The notes: generated by a model not told the origin, from the sequence alone. A DNA stretch of 64,000 nucleotides from Alviniconcha marisindica (GCA_018857735.1 JABMCL010000598.1:727501-791500); one strand, 5' to 3'; counted from the stretch's first letter, positions 48,335 through 60,190 are shown. Program-made: numbers and translations.

Positions 48335-49685
48335 CTTTTGTGAATGTTGTCCAGATGGGTTAGTCATGGTTGACGGCGTAAAAAGCCCAATTTTTCTTCT
48401 TTTGTTGACATATTTTGTTTGTGATGCTGAAATTGGCATTGTATAGGTGTCGCAGCTTCATTCAGTCCAATTTTCTGTCTTTGGCCAGCTCCTCAAAAAC
48501 AAACAAACATACATAAAGTAAAATGTAAATGAACAGGAAGATGTCCAAGGAAGTAAAAAGAGCTGTAAGTGATATGAAACTAGAAAAGAAAGAAAGCAAG
48601 AATATGGGTGCTGGTAAGGTTACATGGAGTGAATAAATCCAGGGAGATGATGACACTAATAAAAAGTAAAGGAAAAAACCAACAACAGTGATGGTGGTAA
48701 TAGGAAGTGATTGAATGAAATAATTAAGAACAATTATAATAATAATGAAAACTACATGGGAAAAAAAGGGGGGGGGGGGAGAGAAACCTTTGGGTAATTT
48801 AAAAAAATGGACAGTCAGGAAAAACTATTCAGTCAAGTACATTGATGATATTAATGGAAATTAAAGTATGAAATTAAGTAAGTGAAGATGCAAGAAGTAA
48901 ATGAAGGGGGGGGGGGGGGGGGGGCAGTTGCTTTCTTATTGAAACTCCACCAGGTTATGGCATGCTTTGTACAGTTGTGGGAAAAGGAGAGAGGGGAGGG
49001 CAGCTGCTAATGAGATGAGATTTCTTTATGAAGCATCCTCAGCTGTTCTCCAGTGGTACCTACCAAAGCTGTTTAGTGCTGCTGTCAGATGGCAAGTGGG
49101 GGGGGGGGGGTGCTACTGACACTTCAGCAGATGAAAGTACGTGCGTGTGGTCTGATCTGGTGTACATACATTATCGGCAGCTTGTTCTGCTGTTCTGCTG
49201 TAGTCTTCACATCAGTAAGAGACACGGGCTGTCTAGGTCCGTCAACTCGCAACCGCTTTTATTTGTGTTGTACGTGCACCTTGTCCCCATCCTCTCTTCC
49301 ACACAGCGTTTCCAGGATAGCAGCTGAACTAGTTCCATGCGGGCTATTCCATTTTTTGTGGTGTTTGTGTGTGTGTGTGGTTGTTTTGTTTTGGTTTTTT
49401 GTTTGTTCCTTGGAATGTTTGAGTTTTGTTCATTGCATACATAGTACTTGCCCACTGGATTGAATTTTGTCATTTTTTTCTTCTATCTATGATGATGTAC
49501 AGCACCATTCGGTCATCATTTTTTTCATGGGGCATAGTGCTGTAGAAAGGATATTATCTATCACACACTTGTGTACCAACTACCATGTCCACACGCTGCA
49601 CCGCTTGTTTCATATACTGGACTGGACTGCTTTGACTGTGATTTCAAAACAAAGCGAAACAAACAAAATACTTCCATCTTCAACT
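48335..49685. other. Intergenic stretch with poly-G tracts
   Basis: Low-complexity G runs at 48768-48780, 48905-48924 and 49097-49110. No gene seen. Confidence 0.4.
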
Positions 49686-49694
49686 GCACATTGT

Positions 49695-51620
49695 GACTGA
49701 AAAAACTTGTTTGACTGCATTAAACCCTTATTCAGTCCTACATTGTGACAGTAAAACTGGTTTGACTGTTTATAACCAGCATCAGTCCTACATTGTCACT
49801 GGTGGAACTGGTTTGACTGTTTATAACCGCCATCAGTCCTACATTGTGACAGTGGAACTGGTTTGACTGTGTTAATAACCACCATCAGTCCTACATTGTG
49901 ACTGGTAGAACTGGTTTGACTGTGTTAATAACCACCATCAGTCCTACATTGTGACTGGTAGAACTGGTTTGACTGTGTTTATAACCACCATCAGTCCTAC
50001 ATTGTGACAGTGGAACTGGTTTGACTGTGTTTATAACCACTATCAGTCCTACATCATGACTGGTAGAACTGGTTTGACTGTGTTTATAACCACCATCAGT
50101 CCTACATTGTGACTGATAGAACTGGTTTGACTGTGTTTATAACCACCACCAGTCCTACATTGTGACAGTGGAACTGGTTTGACTGTTTTTAACCACCATC
50201 AGTCCTACATTGTAACTGGTTTGACTGTGTTTATAACCACCATCAGTCCTACATTGTGACAGTGGAACTGGTTTGACTGTGTTTATAACCACCACCAGTC
50301 CTACATTGTGACTGGTAGAACTGGTTTGACTGTGTTTATAACCACCATCAGTCCTACATTGTGACAGTGGAACTGGTTTGACTGTGTTTATAACCACCAT
50401 CAGTCCTACATTGTGACAGTGGAACTTGTTTGACTGTGTTTATAACCACCATCAGTCCTACACTGTGACTGGTAGAACTGGTTTGACTGTGTTTATAACC
50501 ACCATCAGTCCTACATTGTGACAGTGGAACTTGTTTGACTGTGTTTATAACCGTCATCAGTCCTACATTGTGACAGTGGAACTGGTTTGACTGTGTTTAT
50601 AACCACCACCAGTCCTACATTGTGACTGGTAGAACTGGTTTGACTGTGTTTATAACCACCATCAGTCCTGGTGGAACTGGTTTGACTGTGTTTGTAACCA
50701 CCATGAGTCCTACATTGTGACAGTGGAACTGGTTTGACTGTGTTTATAACCACCATCAGTCCTGGTGGAACTGGTTTGACTGTGTTTGTAACCACCATGA
50801 GTCCTACATTGTGACTGGTAGAACTTGACTGACTGTGTTTATAACCACCACCAGTCCTACATTGTGACTGGTAGAACTGGTTTGACTGTGTTTATAACCA
50901 CCATCAGTCCTACATTGTGACTGGTAGAACTGGTTTGACTGTGTTTATAACCACCAGTCCTACAGTACTGGTGGAACTGGTTATGAACTGTGTTTTGATA
51001 ACCACCATGAGTCCTACATTGTGACTGGTAGAACTTGACTGACTGTGTTTATAACCACTATCAGTCCTACATTGTGACTGGTAGAACTGGTTTGACTGTG
51101 TTTATAACCACTATCAGTCCTACATTGTGACTGGTAGAACTGGTTTGACTGTGTTTATAACCACCACCAGTCCTACATTGTGACAGTGGAACTGGTTTGA
51201 CTGTTTATAACCACCATCAGTCCTACATTGTAACTGGTTTGACTGTGTTTATAACCACCATCAGTCCTACATTGTGACAGTGGAACTGGTTTGACTGTGT
51301 TTATAACCACCATCAGTCCTACATTGTGACTGGTAGAACTGGTTTGACTGTGTTTATAACCACTATCAGTCCTACATTGTGACAGTGGAACTGGTTTGAC
51401 TGTGTTTATAACCACCACCAGTCCTACATTGTGACTGGTAGAACTGGTTTGACTGTGTTTATAACCACCATCAGTCCTACATTGTGACTGGTGGAACTGG
51501 TTTGATTGCGTTAAGAACCATACATCATCAATCCTGCATTGTAACTGATAAAACTGTTTTCACTGTTTTAAAAAGTCTGCACAATCAGTCCTACATTGCG
51601 ACTGATTTTACTGTGTAAGA
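49695..51620. repeat. 53-bp minisatellite, about 36 copies
   Basis: The unit is GGTTTGACTGTGTTTATAAC, CACCATCAGTCCTACATTGT, GACTGGTAGAACT, with shorter 48-50-bp forms having GACAGTGGAACT. The last copies (51500-51620) decay. Confidence 0.95.
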
Positions 51621-51747
51621 GAAAAAAGCATAATCAGCCCTATGATGACCTGTAGAATGTTTTACTGTTAAAGACCATTCACACTCGACCTTGCATCACA
51701 ATTGGTTGCCTTGTATTAATATTGCCAATAACAGCTAACTGTAACAA

Positions 51748-53280
51748 GGACAAATAATAATAAATTGTATTTATTATGCGTCTGTCCCAGATCTAAAACG
51801 AGCTCCAAGCACTCTACAGCATCATCATAATACATAGCTAAGAAAACCATGCATAAAAACAAAGATCTAGGTAATACAATTGCATGTGCCAAGACAATAA
51901 TTATAAATGATTGAGAAAAAGAGCATACATTAAAAAAAATTTATGATTATATTTAAATCAAAATGCGGCTGCATTTTATTAGACAATAAACGAATAGGGA
52001 ATGAGACAATAGTAAAGGAGTAATGGACTATCTTTAAAACAGCATACACGGAATAACTGAACTGGTGTAATTTTGATTAAATTAAAATACTCCAGCAGTT
52101 GGGCAACTGGACATTCCCACGCACCCATAAAGACATTCAAGGGTTCAATTTATAGGTCACTTAAGCACGAATATTTTCAAGATCATCAAATAAAGCAATA
52201 AAGTGACCACACTAATAAAATAAGGTCAGCCAGCAAAACGTCCCAGACTGTGTTTTTCAGACGCCTGATTAAGACTGGCAGCAGGTTAAGAGGCAACCTC
52301 TCGTGCACTCGCGATACACTCACACTACATACACAAAAAAATATCCCTTTTGCCCAACGCCCTTGTGGGTCTGAGTGTGAATGTCATCAGTACAGACGCT
52401 TCTTGTTTCTTTTCTCTTTTTTTTTTAAGAGGAACCTTTTCAGATTGGATTTGAATGAGGAAAGACTTGGAGCATCGCGTACAGATTTCGGGACGGAATT
52501 CCAGATCACTGGTCCTATGTATGAGAAAACACGCTTTCCATACTTGTTGAGTTTAATGCGTGGAACAGTCGTGAGACCAGCGTTTGCACAACACAGAGAG
52601 CGGGAAGGTTGATAATGAGAAGATCAGACAAGTAGGCAGGAGCAGATAAATCTGTGTTACGATAGCACAGGCTGCAAATCTTGTACTCGGTCCGAGCTCG
52701 GATTGGCAACCAATGGAGTGATTATTTCGCCTTCGTCTGCCAAGGACAAGACGAGCTGCATTGTTTTGTACTCTTTGCATGCGACCCAGCCTGTTTTCGG
52801 GGAGACCCGCCAGCAAAGAGTTGCAGTAGTCGGGCCTTGACAGAACGAAAGACGTAATTCTAGAAAGACAGATCTGCAGAGAAGGTTGACATGCTGATCC
52901 ATGAAAAGATTGCTGTCTTTGTGAGAGAATGGTGTAGTAGAACCAGACAGAGTCAGAGAAGAAGTTTGTGGAACAGATTTCAGCTTTGCTTTAGTTCCAA
53001 CAAGCATGATCTCCGTCTTGTCATCATTCATTCTCAGTCTGTTGTAAGTCACACATTTTGCACAAGACTGGATATCCAGCAACAGTTTAGCTAGGTGCTC
53101 AGGGCTGGACGAGGCTTGTGCAGCTAAGTGTCATCCGCAAATACATTGTCGAATGTTGTGATGGACATGATGAACAGCACCGGGGCCAACAAACAGCCCT
53201 GAGGTACACCATGCCTCAACACTAGGCTAGGACGCCTTGCACCCAACCAACACCGTCTGGTTACGGTCACGTTATGGTCG
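51748..53280 (-). mobile_element. CR1/L2-like LINE, 3' half
   Basis: The minus strand reads LRHGVPQGCLLAPVLFIM (about 53215-53160), FDNVFADDT (about 53155-53130, catalytic FADD), NRLRMNDDKTEIMLVGTKAK (about 53050-52990), then a damaged RPTTATLCW and KEYKTMQLVL region, and YIGPVIWNSVPKSVRDAPSL, FKSNLKRFLLKK (about 52535-52420). The 3' UTR runs to about 51748 and ends in a (TTATT)n-like tail. Several frameshifts. The 3' UTR is repeated at 58655-60190. Confidence 0.88.
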
Positions 53281-53436
53281 TGCAGCACTGCAAGTGAAGA
53301 AACAGGCGTGAACTTCTGAAAAAAAAGAAAAAGAAAAAAGAAGTTGGTCGCCTACAGAGAAAAAGAAGAGACGACATTTTGTTGACTCAGCGGGGCCCTT
53401 CACTTCAGTGAACACGGACCCGACGAGCGGCTTCGT

Positions 53437-53632
53437 TCAGAAAGCAGTGGCGCCCTTGGCCCGTTGCAGTTGCTCCATGTCGATGTCGTCGCCATAGTGT
53501 TTCTCCATAATGTCCATGGATGAAGGCAGCGGCTCGCCAGCATAGTGGTCTTCCTCGTCGTGGTCCAGGTCTACATCCAGTCCGCCTTTCTTGGGCTTGA
53601 GGCTCTTCAGGTGAGCCACGTGCCGTTCGTCT
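53437..53632 (-). CDS. Sushi-membrane protein, terminal exon (cytoplasmic tail)
   Basis: Acceptor GCTCTGCAG|AGACG (minus). Frame (I)DERHVAHLKSLKPKKGGLDV, DLDHDEEDHYAG, SMDIMEKHYGDDIDMEQLQR, AKGATAF, stop. Strongly acidic with two lysine-rich spots after the membrane segment. Non-repetitive and codon-like. Confidence 0.75.
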
Positions 53633-56600
53633 CTGCAGAGCATCAGTCGCACACAGCGGCTACAGCGCGCACACATTCACGCATAGTGGCCACACACAGT
53701 GGCCCAGGGCACGCAAATAGTCACACACAGTGGCCAAGGGCACGCATACAGTCACATACAGTGGCCAAAGGCACGCAGATAGTAACAAATAGTGGCGCGG
53801 TGAACACGTTATGTTTTGTGTGGAAATTCTCGATCTCATGTATAAAACTTCGCTCACTCATTCATGCCCACATGTATATAAATGATGCCTTTAATTTTAT
53901 ATATACTCATCAGTAGCAAGGACTTAGAGAGAACTCGAACTCGAAAACTTTATTTTACATGGATTGTAGTTTAGGTTCAGCCAAAAACCTGTCTAACAAC
54001 TAGTTAGGTTTTTGGCTGAACCTAAACTACAATCCATGTAAAATAAAGTTTTCGAGTTCGAGTTCTCTCTCGGTATAGATACAATCTATCAATATTTACT
54101 TACATTTGGATTTGTTTGGATAAGCACCATATTATTCCCAAAACAGAGATGTTTACATGAAAACAAGGCAACTAGAGATTGTTAGCTGTGCTATAGTACT
54201 CACATAAAAATGTGGACCACACGGGGTGTTATGCAGACAACAGCCAGCATGGCTCCAACCAGCCCCAGCAAAAGCATCCACCACGGGTACTGACCCTCTG
54301 AAAAACACACATTGTCAATCTCACCTTCATTGCTGAACTATATAACACACATGCCTGTACCTGTAGAAACATAGGCCTACAGCGAGTACACAAATGACGT
54401 GTACTGCTGAGTTATACAACACACCTCCGTACGTCTTGGCGATTAGAGTTGATTAAAGGGCTCAACGCAGGAACAAGTACGAAAAAAAGCAGCAACAGGG
54501 CCCGTATGTACGAAGGGCAAATAGCGCCCCCTAATCGCGTTGACCTTCTGAACGGTGACGACACTGAAGCGTTGACCTTCTGAACGGTGACGACACTGAA
54601 GCGTTGACCTGAACGGTGACGACACTGAAGCGTTGACCTTCCGAACGGTGACGACACTGAAGCGTTGACCTTCTGAACGGTGACGACACTGAAACGTTGA
54701 CCTGAACGGTGACGACACTGAAGCGTTGACCTTCCGAACGGGGACGACACTGAAGCGTTGACCTTCTGAACGGTGACGACACTGAAGCGTTGACCTTCTG
54801 AACGGTGACGACACTGAAGCGTTGACCTTCTGAACGGTGACGACACTGAAGCGTTGACCTGAACGGTGACGACACTGAAGCGTTGACCTTCTGAACGGTG
54901 ACGACACTGAAACGTTGACCTTCTGAACGGTGACGACATTGAAACGTTGACCTTCTGAACGGTGACGACACTGAAGCGTTGACCTGAACGGTGACGACAC
55001 TGAAGCGTTGACCTTCTGAACGGTGACGACACTGAAGCGTTGACCTGAACGGTGACGACACTGAAGCGTTGACCTGAACGGGGACGACACTGAATAAAAT
55101 CGGCATGTGAGAAGCAAAGCTAAAAATATGTTCCACAAACTTCTTCTCTGACTCTGTCCGGTTTTACTACACCATTCTCTGACAAAGTTAGAAAACTAGT
55201 AGACCAAGAGCCAGCCTATAGCCCCATAAGGGGGGGGGGGGGATTTTACCACATGGTAATATCTGAGTACCTTGACCATGAGAGTACACAGTTCAGGATG
55301 TCTGCAAGTGAGCTGTTGCTGTTTGTGTCTGTGGTGCTGGTTCTAATAAATGCACCATCCGGAATTCCAACTCGCGATGACATTGTCTCTTTACAACTCA
55401 TATATTATGACAAAAAAGGCCATTTCCAAATATACACTACCGACGTATCAACTACAAGGTTCATACAAGATACAACAGACGGATCATCTAAAAAGATCAG
55501 ACAACTAAAAAGATCAGACAGGACACGACCGATGGATCTACTAAAAAGACCGATGGATCTACTAAAAAGATCAGACAGGACACGACCGACGGATCAGCTA
55601 ACAAGATCAGACAGGACACGACCGACGGATCAGCTAACAAGATCAGACAGGACACGACCGACGGATCAACTAACAAGATCAGACAGGACACGACTAGAAA
55701 AGGGGGATATTCCTTTACCACAACTCCCCACCCCCGAAAGGAGCATGACCACCAAACTCTCTGAGAAGAGATAATTTTTAACAGGTCACGGAAAAGAAAA
55801 CAATAAAATACCCATCAGAACAATGGACAATGAGGCGATTAAAAGACATCAGTCGTTGAGAGTTGACGAAACGTGTGTTTAGGCATGCGCATGTTAAAGA
55901 TTGTGCAGTCCATGTCAGGGTTCGACGGATTACGGAAAGCATTAAAATAACCCAGCATGTCGCAAAAAGCTCAAGCTGGACACCATAGGGAAGAAGCGTG
56001 AAGAAAGCAAGACGACGCAATGCAGAAGAGGAGGAAACAAGGCGAGAAGACACGGAAAAATGACATCACACGATGAAACAAAGAAGACGAAACAAAGCAA
56101 GTGAAGACGACACAAGACAAGAGAAATGAGAAATACTCTTATGGCGAAAGAAGACGAAACAAAGCAAGAGAAGACGACACAAGACAAGAGAAATGAGAAA
56201 TACTCTTATGGCGAAAGAAGACGAAACAAAGCAAGTGAAGACGACACAAGACAAGAAAAATGAGAAATACCCTTATGGCGAAAGAAGAGGAAATAAGGCA
56301 AGAGAAGACGACACAAGACAAGAGAAATGAGAAACGACCCAAGACAAAAGAAGACGAAACAAGGCAAAAGAAGACAACACAAGACAAGAGAAACGACTCG
56401 AGACAAAAGAAGACGAAACAAGGCAAAAGAAGACAACACAAGACAAGAGAAACGACTCAAGACAAAAGAAGACGAAACAAGGCAAAAGAAGACAACACAA
56501 GACAAGAGAAACGACTCAAGACAAAAGAAGACGAAACAAGGCAAAAGAAGACAACACAAGACAAGAGAAACGACTCAAGACAAAAGAAGACGAAACAAGG

Positions 56601-56853
56601 CAAAAGAAGACAACACAAGACAAGAGAAACGACTCAAGACAAAAGAAGACGAAACAAGACACAAAGACACGAAAGAAGACGAAGGAAGACACAAGAAAGA
56701 AGAAAACAGAAGACAACACCAAACAAGAGAAGACACCACAAGACAAGAGAAGTTATCAAAAGACAAAAGAAAACTAAACAAGACCCAAGAAGACAATACA
56801 AGGCAAACGAAAACAAAACAAGGCAAGAAAGAAAAACAACAACAAACAAACAA

Positions 56854-56892
<39 letters not shown>

Positions 56893-57811
56893 CACAAGAC
56901 GAGGGAAGACAAAACAAGAGACTAGAAGATGACAAGAAAAGACAAGTAAAAAAAAAAAAAAAAGCAAGACAAGAGAAAAGGAAAGAACACAAGACAAGAG
57001 AAAACAAAACAAAACCAGATGAAAGTAAACGAGGCAAGAGAAAACGGAACAAAACAAGAGAAGTTGAAGCCGGGCAAGAAAAACAGAGCAAGACGAGAGA
57101 AAGCAACAACAACAACAAAATAGAGAAAAAGAAACAAGACATCAGACAAGAGAAAAAGAAACAAGACAAGAGAAGACAAACAAGACAGGAGAAAACGAAA
57201 CGAGACAAGAGAAAAAGAAACGAAAACGAAACAGAAAAAATGAAACGAGGCAAGAAAAACGAAACAAGAAAGAGAAGACGAAGCAAGACAGGAGAAAACG
57301 AAACGAGACAAGAGAAAAAGAAACGAAAACGAAACAGAAAAAAATTAAACGAGGCAAGAAAAGGAAACAAGAAAAAGAAGACGAAGCAAGACAAGAAATA
57401 ACGAAACGAGACGAGAAGACGAAATGAGAAAAGAGAAGACGAAACAGGCTTGAGTGGACCAAACAATCGAAGACGAAACAATAAAAGAGAAAACGAAACA
57501 AGACAAGATAAAACATCACAGCAGAAGACAAAACAAGAAAAGAGAAGACGAAACAAGACAGAGAAAAAACAAGATCAGAAAGGATGATAGAGACCTGTAG
57601 GTTTGCACAGTGGCGTGGTCTGGTTCCATTGTCCAGTTGCCAGACAAATCAGATCACCCTCACCCTCCATTGTGTAGCCTGGAATGCACACTATCTCGTA
57701 CTGGAACAGAGCACCGGCGTCACAGTCATGTAATGGGATGAATAAAGTAGTCTGTATTCTGTACTTTCCTCGTCTTTTATAATTCACACCACGATCCTCA
57801 TCATCGCCGTT
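53437..57811 (-). CDS. Sushi-domain single-pass membrane protein, last three exons (gene-level entry)
   Basis: Exons on the minus strand: 57811-57595, 54297-54204 and 53632-53437. Phases agree: phase 1 then phase 2. Product order: a basic linker, one sushi/CCP domain with four cysteines, a short stalk, one transmembrane helix, then a cytoplasmic tail of about 65 residues rich in Asp/Glu. Stop at 53437-53439. The N-terminal exons lie beyond 57811 and were not found, so I give no name. Such proteins act at the cell surface in adhesion or complement-like recognition; this is family knowledge, not shown here. The gene converges on CARF. Confidence 0.75.
53926..54070. repeat. Perfect inverted repeat (hairpin) with 65-bp arms
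   Basis: The left arm 53926-53990 and right arm 54006-54070 are exact reverse complements with a 15-base spacer. Arm landmarks: GAGAGAACTCGAACTCGAAA and TTTTACATGGATTGTAGTTT. The outer end (AGTTTTCGAGTTCGAGTTCT) resembles AGTTATTGAGTTCGAGTTTG at about 35431. It lies in the intron between the last two exons of the sushi gene. Confidence 0.97.
54204..54297 (-). CDS. Sushi-membrane protein, transmembrane exon
   Basis: Acceptor TTTTTCAG|AGGG, donor AT|GTGAGT. Frame (E)GQYPWWMLLLGLVGAMLAVV, CITPRVVHIF. A single hydrophobic helix of about 19 residues follows a Trp pair. 94 nt. Confidence 0.78.
54537..55095. repeat. 32-bp (29-bp variant) minisatellite, about 18 copies
   Basis: The unit is CGTTGACCTTCTGAACGGTG, ACGACACTGAAG; the short form lacks TTC. 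All three reverse frames are open (200-230 codons) because the unit has no stop on that strand; artefact. Confidence 0.96.
55298..55774 (+). CDS. Possible small secreted protein with a 12-residue repeat
   Basis: An ATG at 55298 (another in frame at 55253) opens 158 codons. The start MSASELLLFVSVVLVLINAP looks like a signal peptide. About 50 non-repeated residues follow, then a basic 12-residue repeat RSDRTRPTDQLT, 3-4 copies, coded by a 36-bp minisatellite (about 55490-55700). I do not recognise it. It lies antisense in an intron of the sushi gene. The frame may be open only by chance and through the repeat. Confidence 0.25.
   Translation: MSASELLLFVSVVLVLINAPSGIPTRDDIVSLQLIYYDKKGHFQIYTTDVSTTRFIQDTTDGSSKKIRQLKRSDRTRPMDLLKRPMDLLKRSDRTRPTDQLTRSDRTRPTDQLTRSDRTRPTDQLTRSDRTRLEKGDIPLPQLPTPERSMTTKLSEKR
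55990..57575. repeat. Purine-rich GA/GAC minisatellite complex
   Basis: Built from words like AAGACGAAACAAGRCAAAAG. At 56340-56650 there is a regular 58-60-bp unit (AGACAACACAAGACAAGAGA, AACGACTCAAGACAAAAGAA...). 57000-57570 is looser. (CGCA)n at 56852-56892. Open frames on both strands reach 260 codons and are artefacts. Confidence 0.9.
57595..57811 (-). CDS. Sushi-membrane protein, CCP-domain exon
   Basis: Acceptor TTTTTTAAAG|AACGG, donor CTACAG|GTCTCT (minus). Frame GVNYKRRGKYRIQTTLFIPL, HDCDAGALFQYEIVCIPGYT, MEGEGDLICLATGQWNQTTP, LCKPT. Four cysteines, YEIVCIPGYT and GQWNQTTPLC give the classic sushi pattern (C...F.Y.C.PGY...C...G.W....P.C). The domain start is partly in the preceding unseen exon. 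Confidence 0.85.
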
Positions 57812-57837
57812 CTTTAAAAAAAAAAGTACTTCCGAGA

Positions 57838-57908
57838 GAGAGAGGGGGGGGGGGGGGGGAAGGGATGGAGAGAGAGAGGGGGAAGGGAGGGGGAGAGAGA
57901 GAGGGAGG

Positions 57909-57984
<76 letters not shown>
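57838..57984. repeat. (GA)n / poly-G microsatellite
   Basis: A long AG tract (57910-57984) preceded by G-rich GA text, just outside the acceptor of the CCP exon on its intron side. Confidence 0.95.
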
Positions 57985-57986
<2 letters not shown>

Positions 57987-58381
57987 AGAATTGCAATAAC
58001 GTAAACGACAAGGAAAACAAATGTGAACTACAGGAGGAGGAGGGCGGGGGGAGCGAGACAGACAATGAACAAAGTATTAAAATTACAATAATACAAATGA
58101 CAAAGAAAAAGGGGGATGGGGGGTGCAAATTAGAGAGGGGGAAGGAAAAAATCAAATTTACAATAATTGAGCTTTTGCTGAATAAACAATGCATGCTCAA
58201 GAATGACAAGCTGTCCTTGCCTAGCTATAAAGATGATTATACTATCGGCACTCACACGATAACAGTAGCAACAGCAACGGTAATATCGTCAAATGACAGA
58301 AAGAACTACTCATTTATTGAATGTCACAGGCAATAATAGAGACATGTCAGCCACACTGATGCGTATCGAGTCCGCGGGAGA

Positions 58382-58650
58382 GTGTTCCAGTAAGGGGAGA
58401 CAAAAAAGCAAAACGTAGGAGTGTGTTCCAGAAAGGGGAGACAGAAAAGCAAAACGTAGGAGTGTGTTCCAGAAAAGGGAGACAGAAAAGCAAAACGTAG
58501 GAGTGTGTTCCAGAAAGGGGAGACAGAAAAGCAAAACGTAGGAGTGTGTTCCAAAAAGGCGAAACAGAAAAGCAAAACGTAGGAGTGTGTTCCAGAAAGG
58601 GGAGACAGAAAAGCAAAATGTAGGAGTGTGTTCCAAAAAGGGGAAACACA
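58382..58650. repeat. 41-bp minisatellite, about 6.5 copies
   Basis: The unit is AAACGTAGGAGTGTGTTCCA, GAAAGGGGAGACAGAAAAGC, A. Confidence 0.95.
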
Positions 58651-58654
58651 CTAG

Positions 58655-58903
58655 CGATTCAAAAATTAGACATTCCCACGGACCAGTAAAAACATTCAGG
58701 TTTTCAATGCATGTCACCTAAGCAACACGACATGGCAATAAATAGACTAACATTATTAAGATCATCAACTGAAATAGTAAAAAGAAAAAGCGCTCCCACT
58801 AACAAATAGCATCTGCCAGCAAGACGTCCAAGTCTCTGCAAGTCTTTTAGACGCCTGAATTAGTCAAATAAAACAGCAAGTTAAGACAATCACTTCATGG
58901 CAC
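58655..58903 (-). mobile_element. LINE 3' UTR copy, first half
   Basis: Matches 52110-52290 of the LINE at 51748-53280 (GACATTCCCACG, CAGCAAGACGTCC, AGACGCCTGA). It is cut after GTTAAGACAATCACTT by the RNase H element and resumes at 59876. Confidence 0.75.
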
Positions 58904-59875
58904 TGAAGCCGGCCAAAGCGTACTTCAATGCCATCGAAAATCCCCACAACCCACTCCATGAAGCCGTGAAAGACACAAAGGGATGCAGACTGGGACGGGG
59001 CAAGTCTTAGATGGGTCAAGTAGAGGATCCAATACTGCAAGTATGCCAGCTGACAGCTCAAGCAAACCAAGGAGTGGGGAAATTACCCAAACGGATTCCG
59101 GCGTCTCTATGAGACACTCCTGCCAGATAACTTGGGAAAGCACGGTCGAGAATGGCCAGCGTGCAAAACAGACTCAGAGATCAAGCTTCCCATTCAAGAA
59201 AAGAGCAAACCGTAAGACATCATAGTGTATGTACACTGATGGCCCAGTCACCAAAGACCAGTCAGGGTGGGGCTTCACTGTCAAGCACGGTGCGACTACC
59301 ATCCACGAAGACAGAACATCCTTTATGGTCTCAACCTCCAGCTTGATAATGGAAGTAGAGGCAGTCGCACATGCCCTCCGCTGGACTGCCTTAAGGGGTG
59401 ACAGTCGGACCACACATGCCATCATCCTGACAGATTCAATAAGCTTGCTACAAAAAGTGGAATGGGAAGCCCAGGCTGGGATGTGTCAATGGTCGACATC
59501 CACCTTCAAAAATTCCTGTGGGTGTACTCTTATGGACATGCCTGGGTGAAGGAAAATTACCGAGCAGATAGACTGGCGGGCAAAGCAACCCTCACAAGTG
59601 GCTTGCTTCTCAGAAGATCTGGAATGTTGAGGAGCTTGAGACACTAGCTGCGGGCACAAAGCCAAGGACGTCACACCATCGGTCGCCTGAGGAGAGAGGC
59701 GTGGAAAGAGAAAGTGCTAGACGATCTTCCTTGAAAGAACGAGAGAGGGCCATCGTCAATCAGACGAATATTGAAACCGTTTCAAGGACGACGTTGGGGA
59801 AACGTCTGAGAGACGGCGTGGAGCGCATATAGGCTTTTCCGATCGCACAGATACCATATTGAACAGAACTGAACT
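58904..59875 (+). mobile_element. RNase H-bearing LINE, 5'-truncated
   Basis: The fullest copy in the window. VYTDGPVTKDQSGWGFTVK (about 59228-59285), MEVEAVAHALRW (about 59347), HAIILTDSISLLQKV (about 59418), then after a frameshift GHAWVKENYRADRLAGKA (about 59538-59588). The four acidic residues of RNase H (in YTDG, EVEA, LTDS and RADR) are all present, but in different frames, so it is dead. The C-terminal region has RAIVNQTNIETVS-like text (about 59745) and the end is GAACAGAACTGAACT. RNase H-bearing LINEs of the I group are the likely family; that is inference. Confidence 0.85.
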
Positions 59876-60190
59876 CGTTCACACGCGTTACATGCTCACA
59901 CTAGATATACAGGAAACTATCAGCTTTTCCCAACACCTTGGTGGATCTGACGGTGGATGTCCTCAGTGATCATCAGCTAAAACGAATAAGCGATCCCACT
60001 AGCAAATAACATCTGCTAGCAAGACGTCCAAGACTCTACAAGTTTTACAGACACCTGAGTAAGACAGTAAAAATAAAACAGCAAGTTAAGACAATCACTT
60101 GTTCACAGGAGCTACACACTGACACTAAATACACAGAAAACTATCAGGTTTTGCCAACTCCCTTGTGAATGAACTGCGCAGTCTTTCCTC
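59876..60190 (-). mobile_element. LINE 3' UTR copy, second half plus a further partial copy
   Basis: 59876-59985 (ACACTAGATATACAGGAAAC, TATCAGCTTTTCCCAACACC) continues the interrupted copy at 58655. 59986-60190 is another copy (GCAAGACGTCCAAGACTC, CAGCAAGTTAAGACAATCAC, TTGTTCACAGGAGCTACACA) that shows the uninterrupted sequence. Confidence 0.75.

Noticed and set aside
54412..55138. Three overlapping reverse frames of 200-231 codons
   Set aside because: Repeat unit without stops on that strand; no unique protein sequence.
56260..57556. Long frames on both strands in the purine-rich block
   Set aside because: Low-complexity Lys/Arg/Glu or Phe/Leu/Ser strings from GA/GAC repeats.
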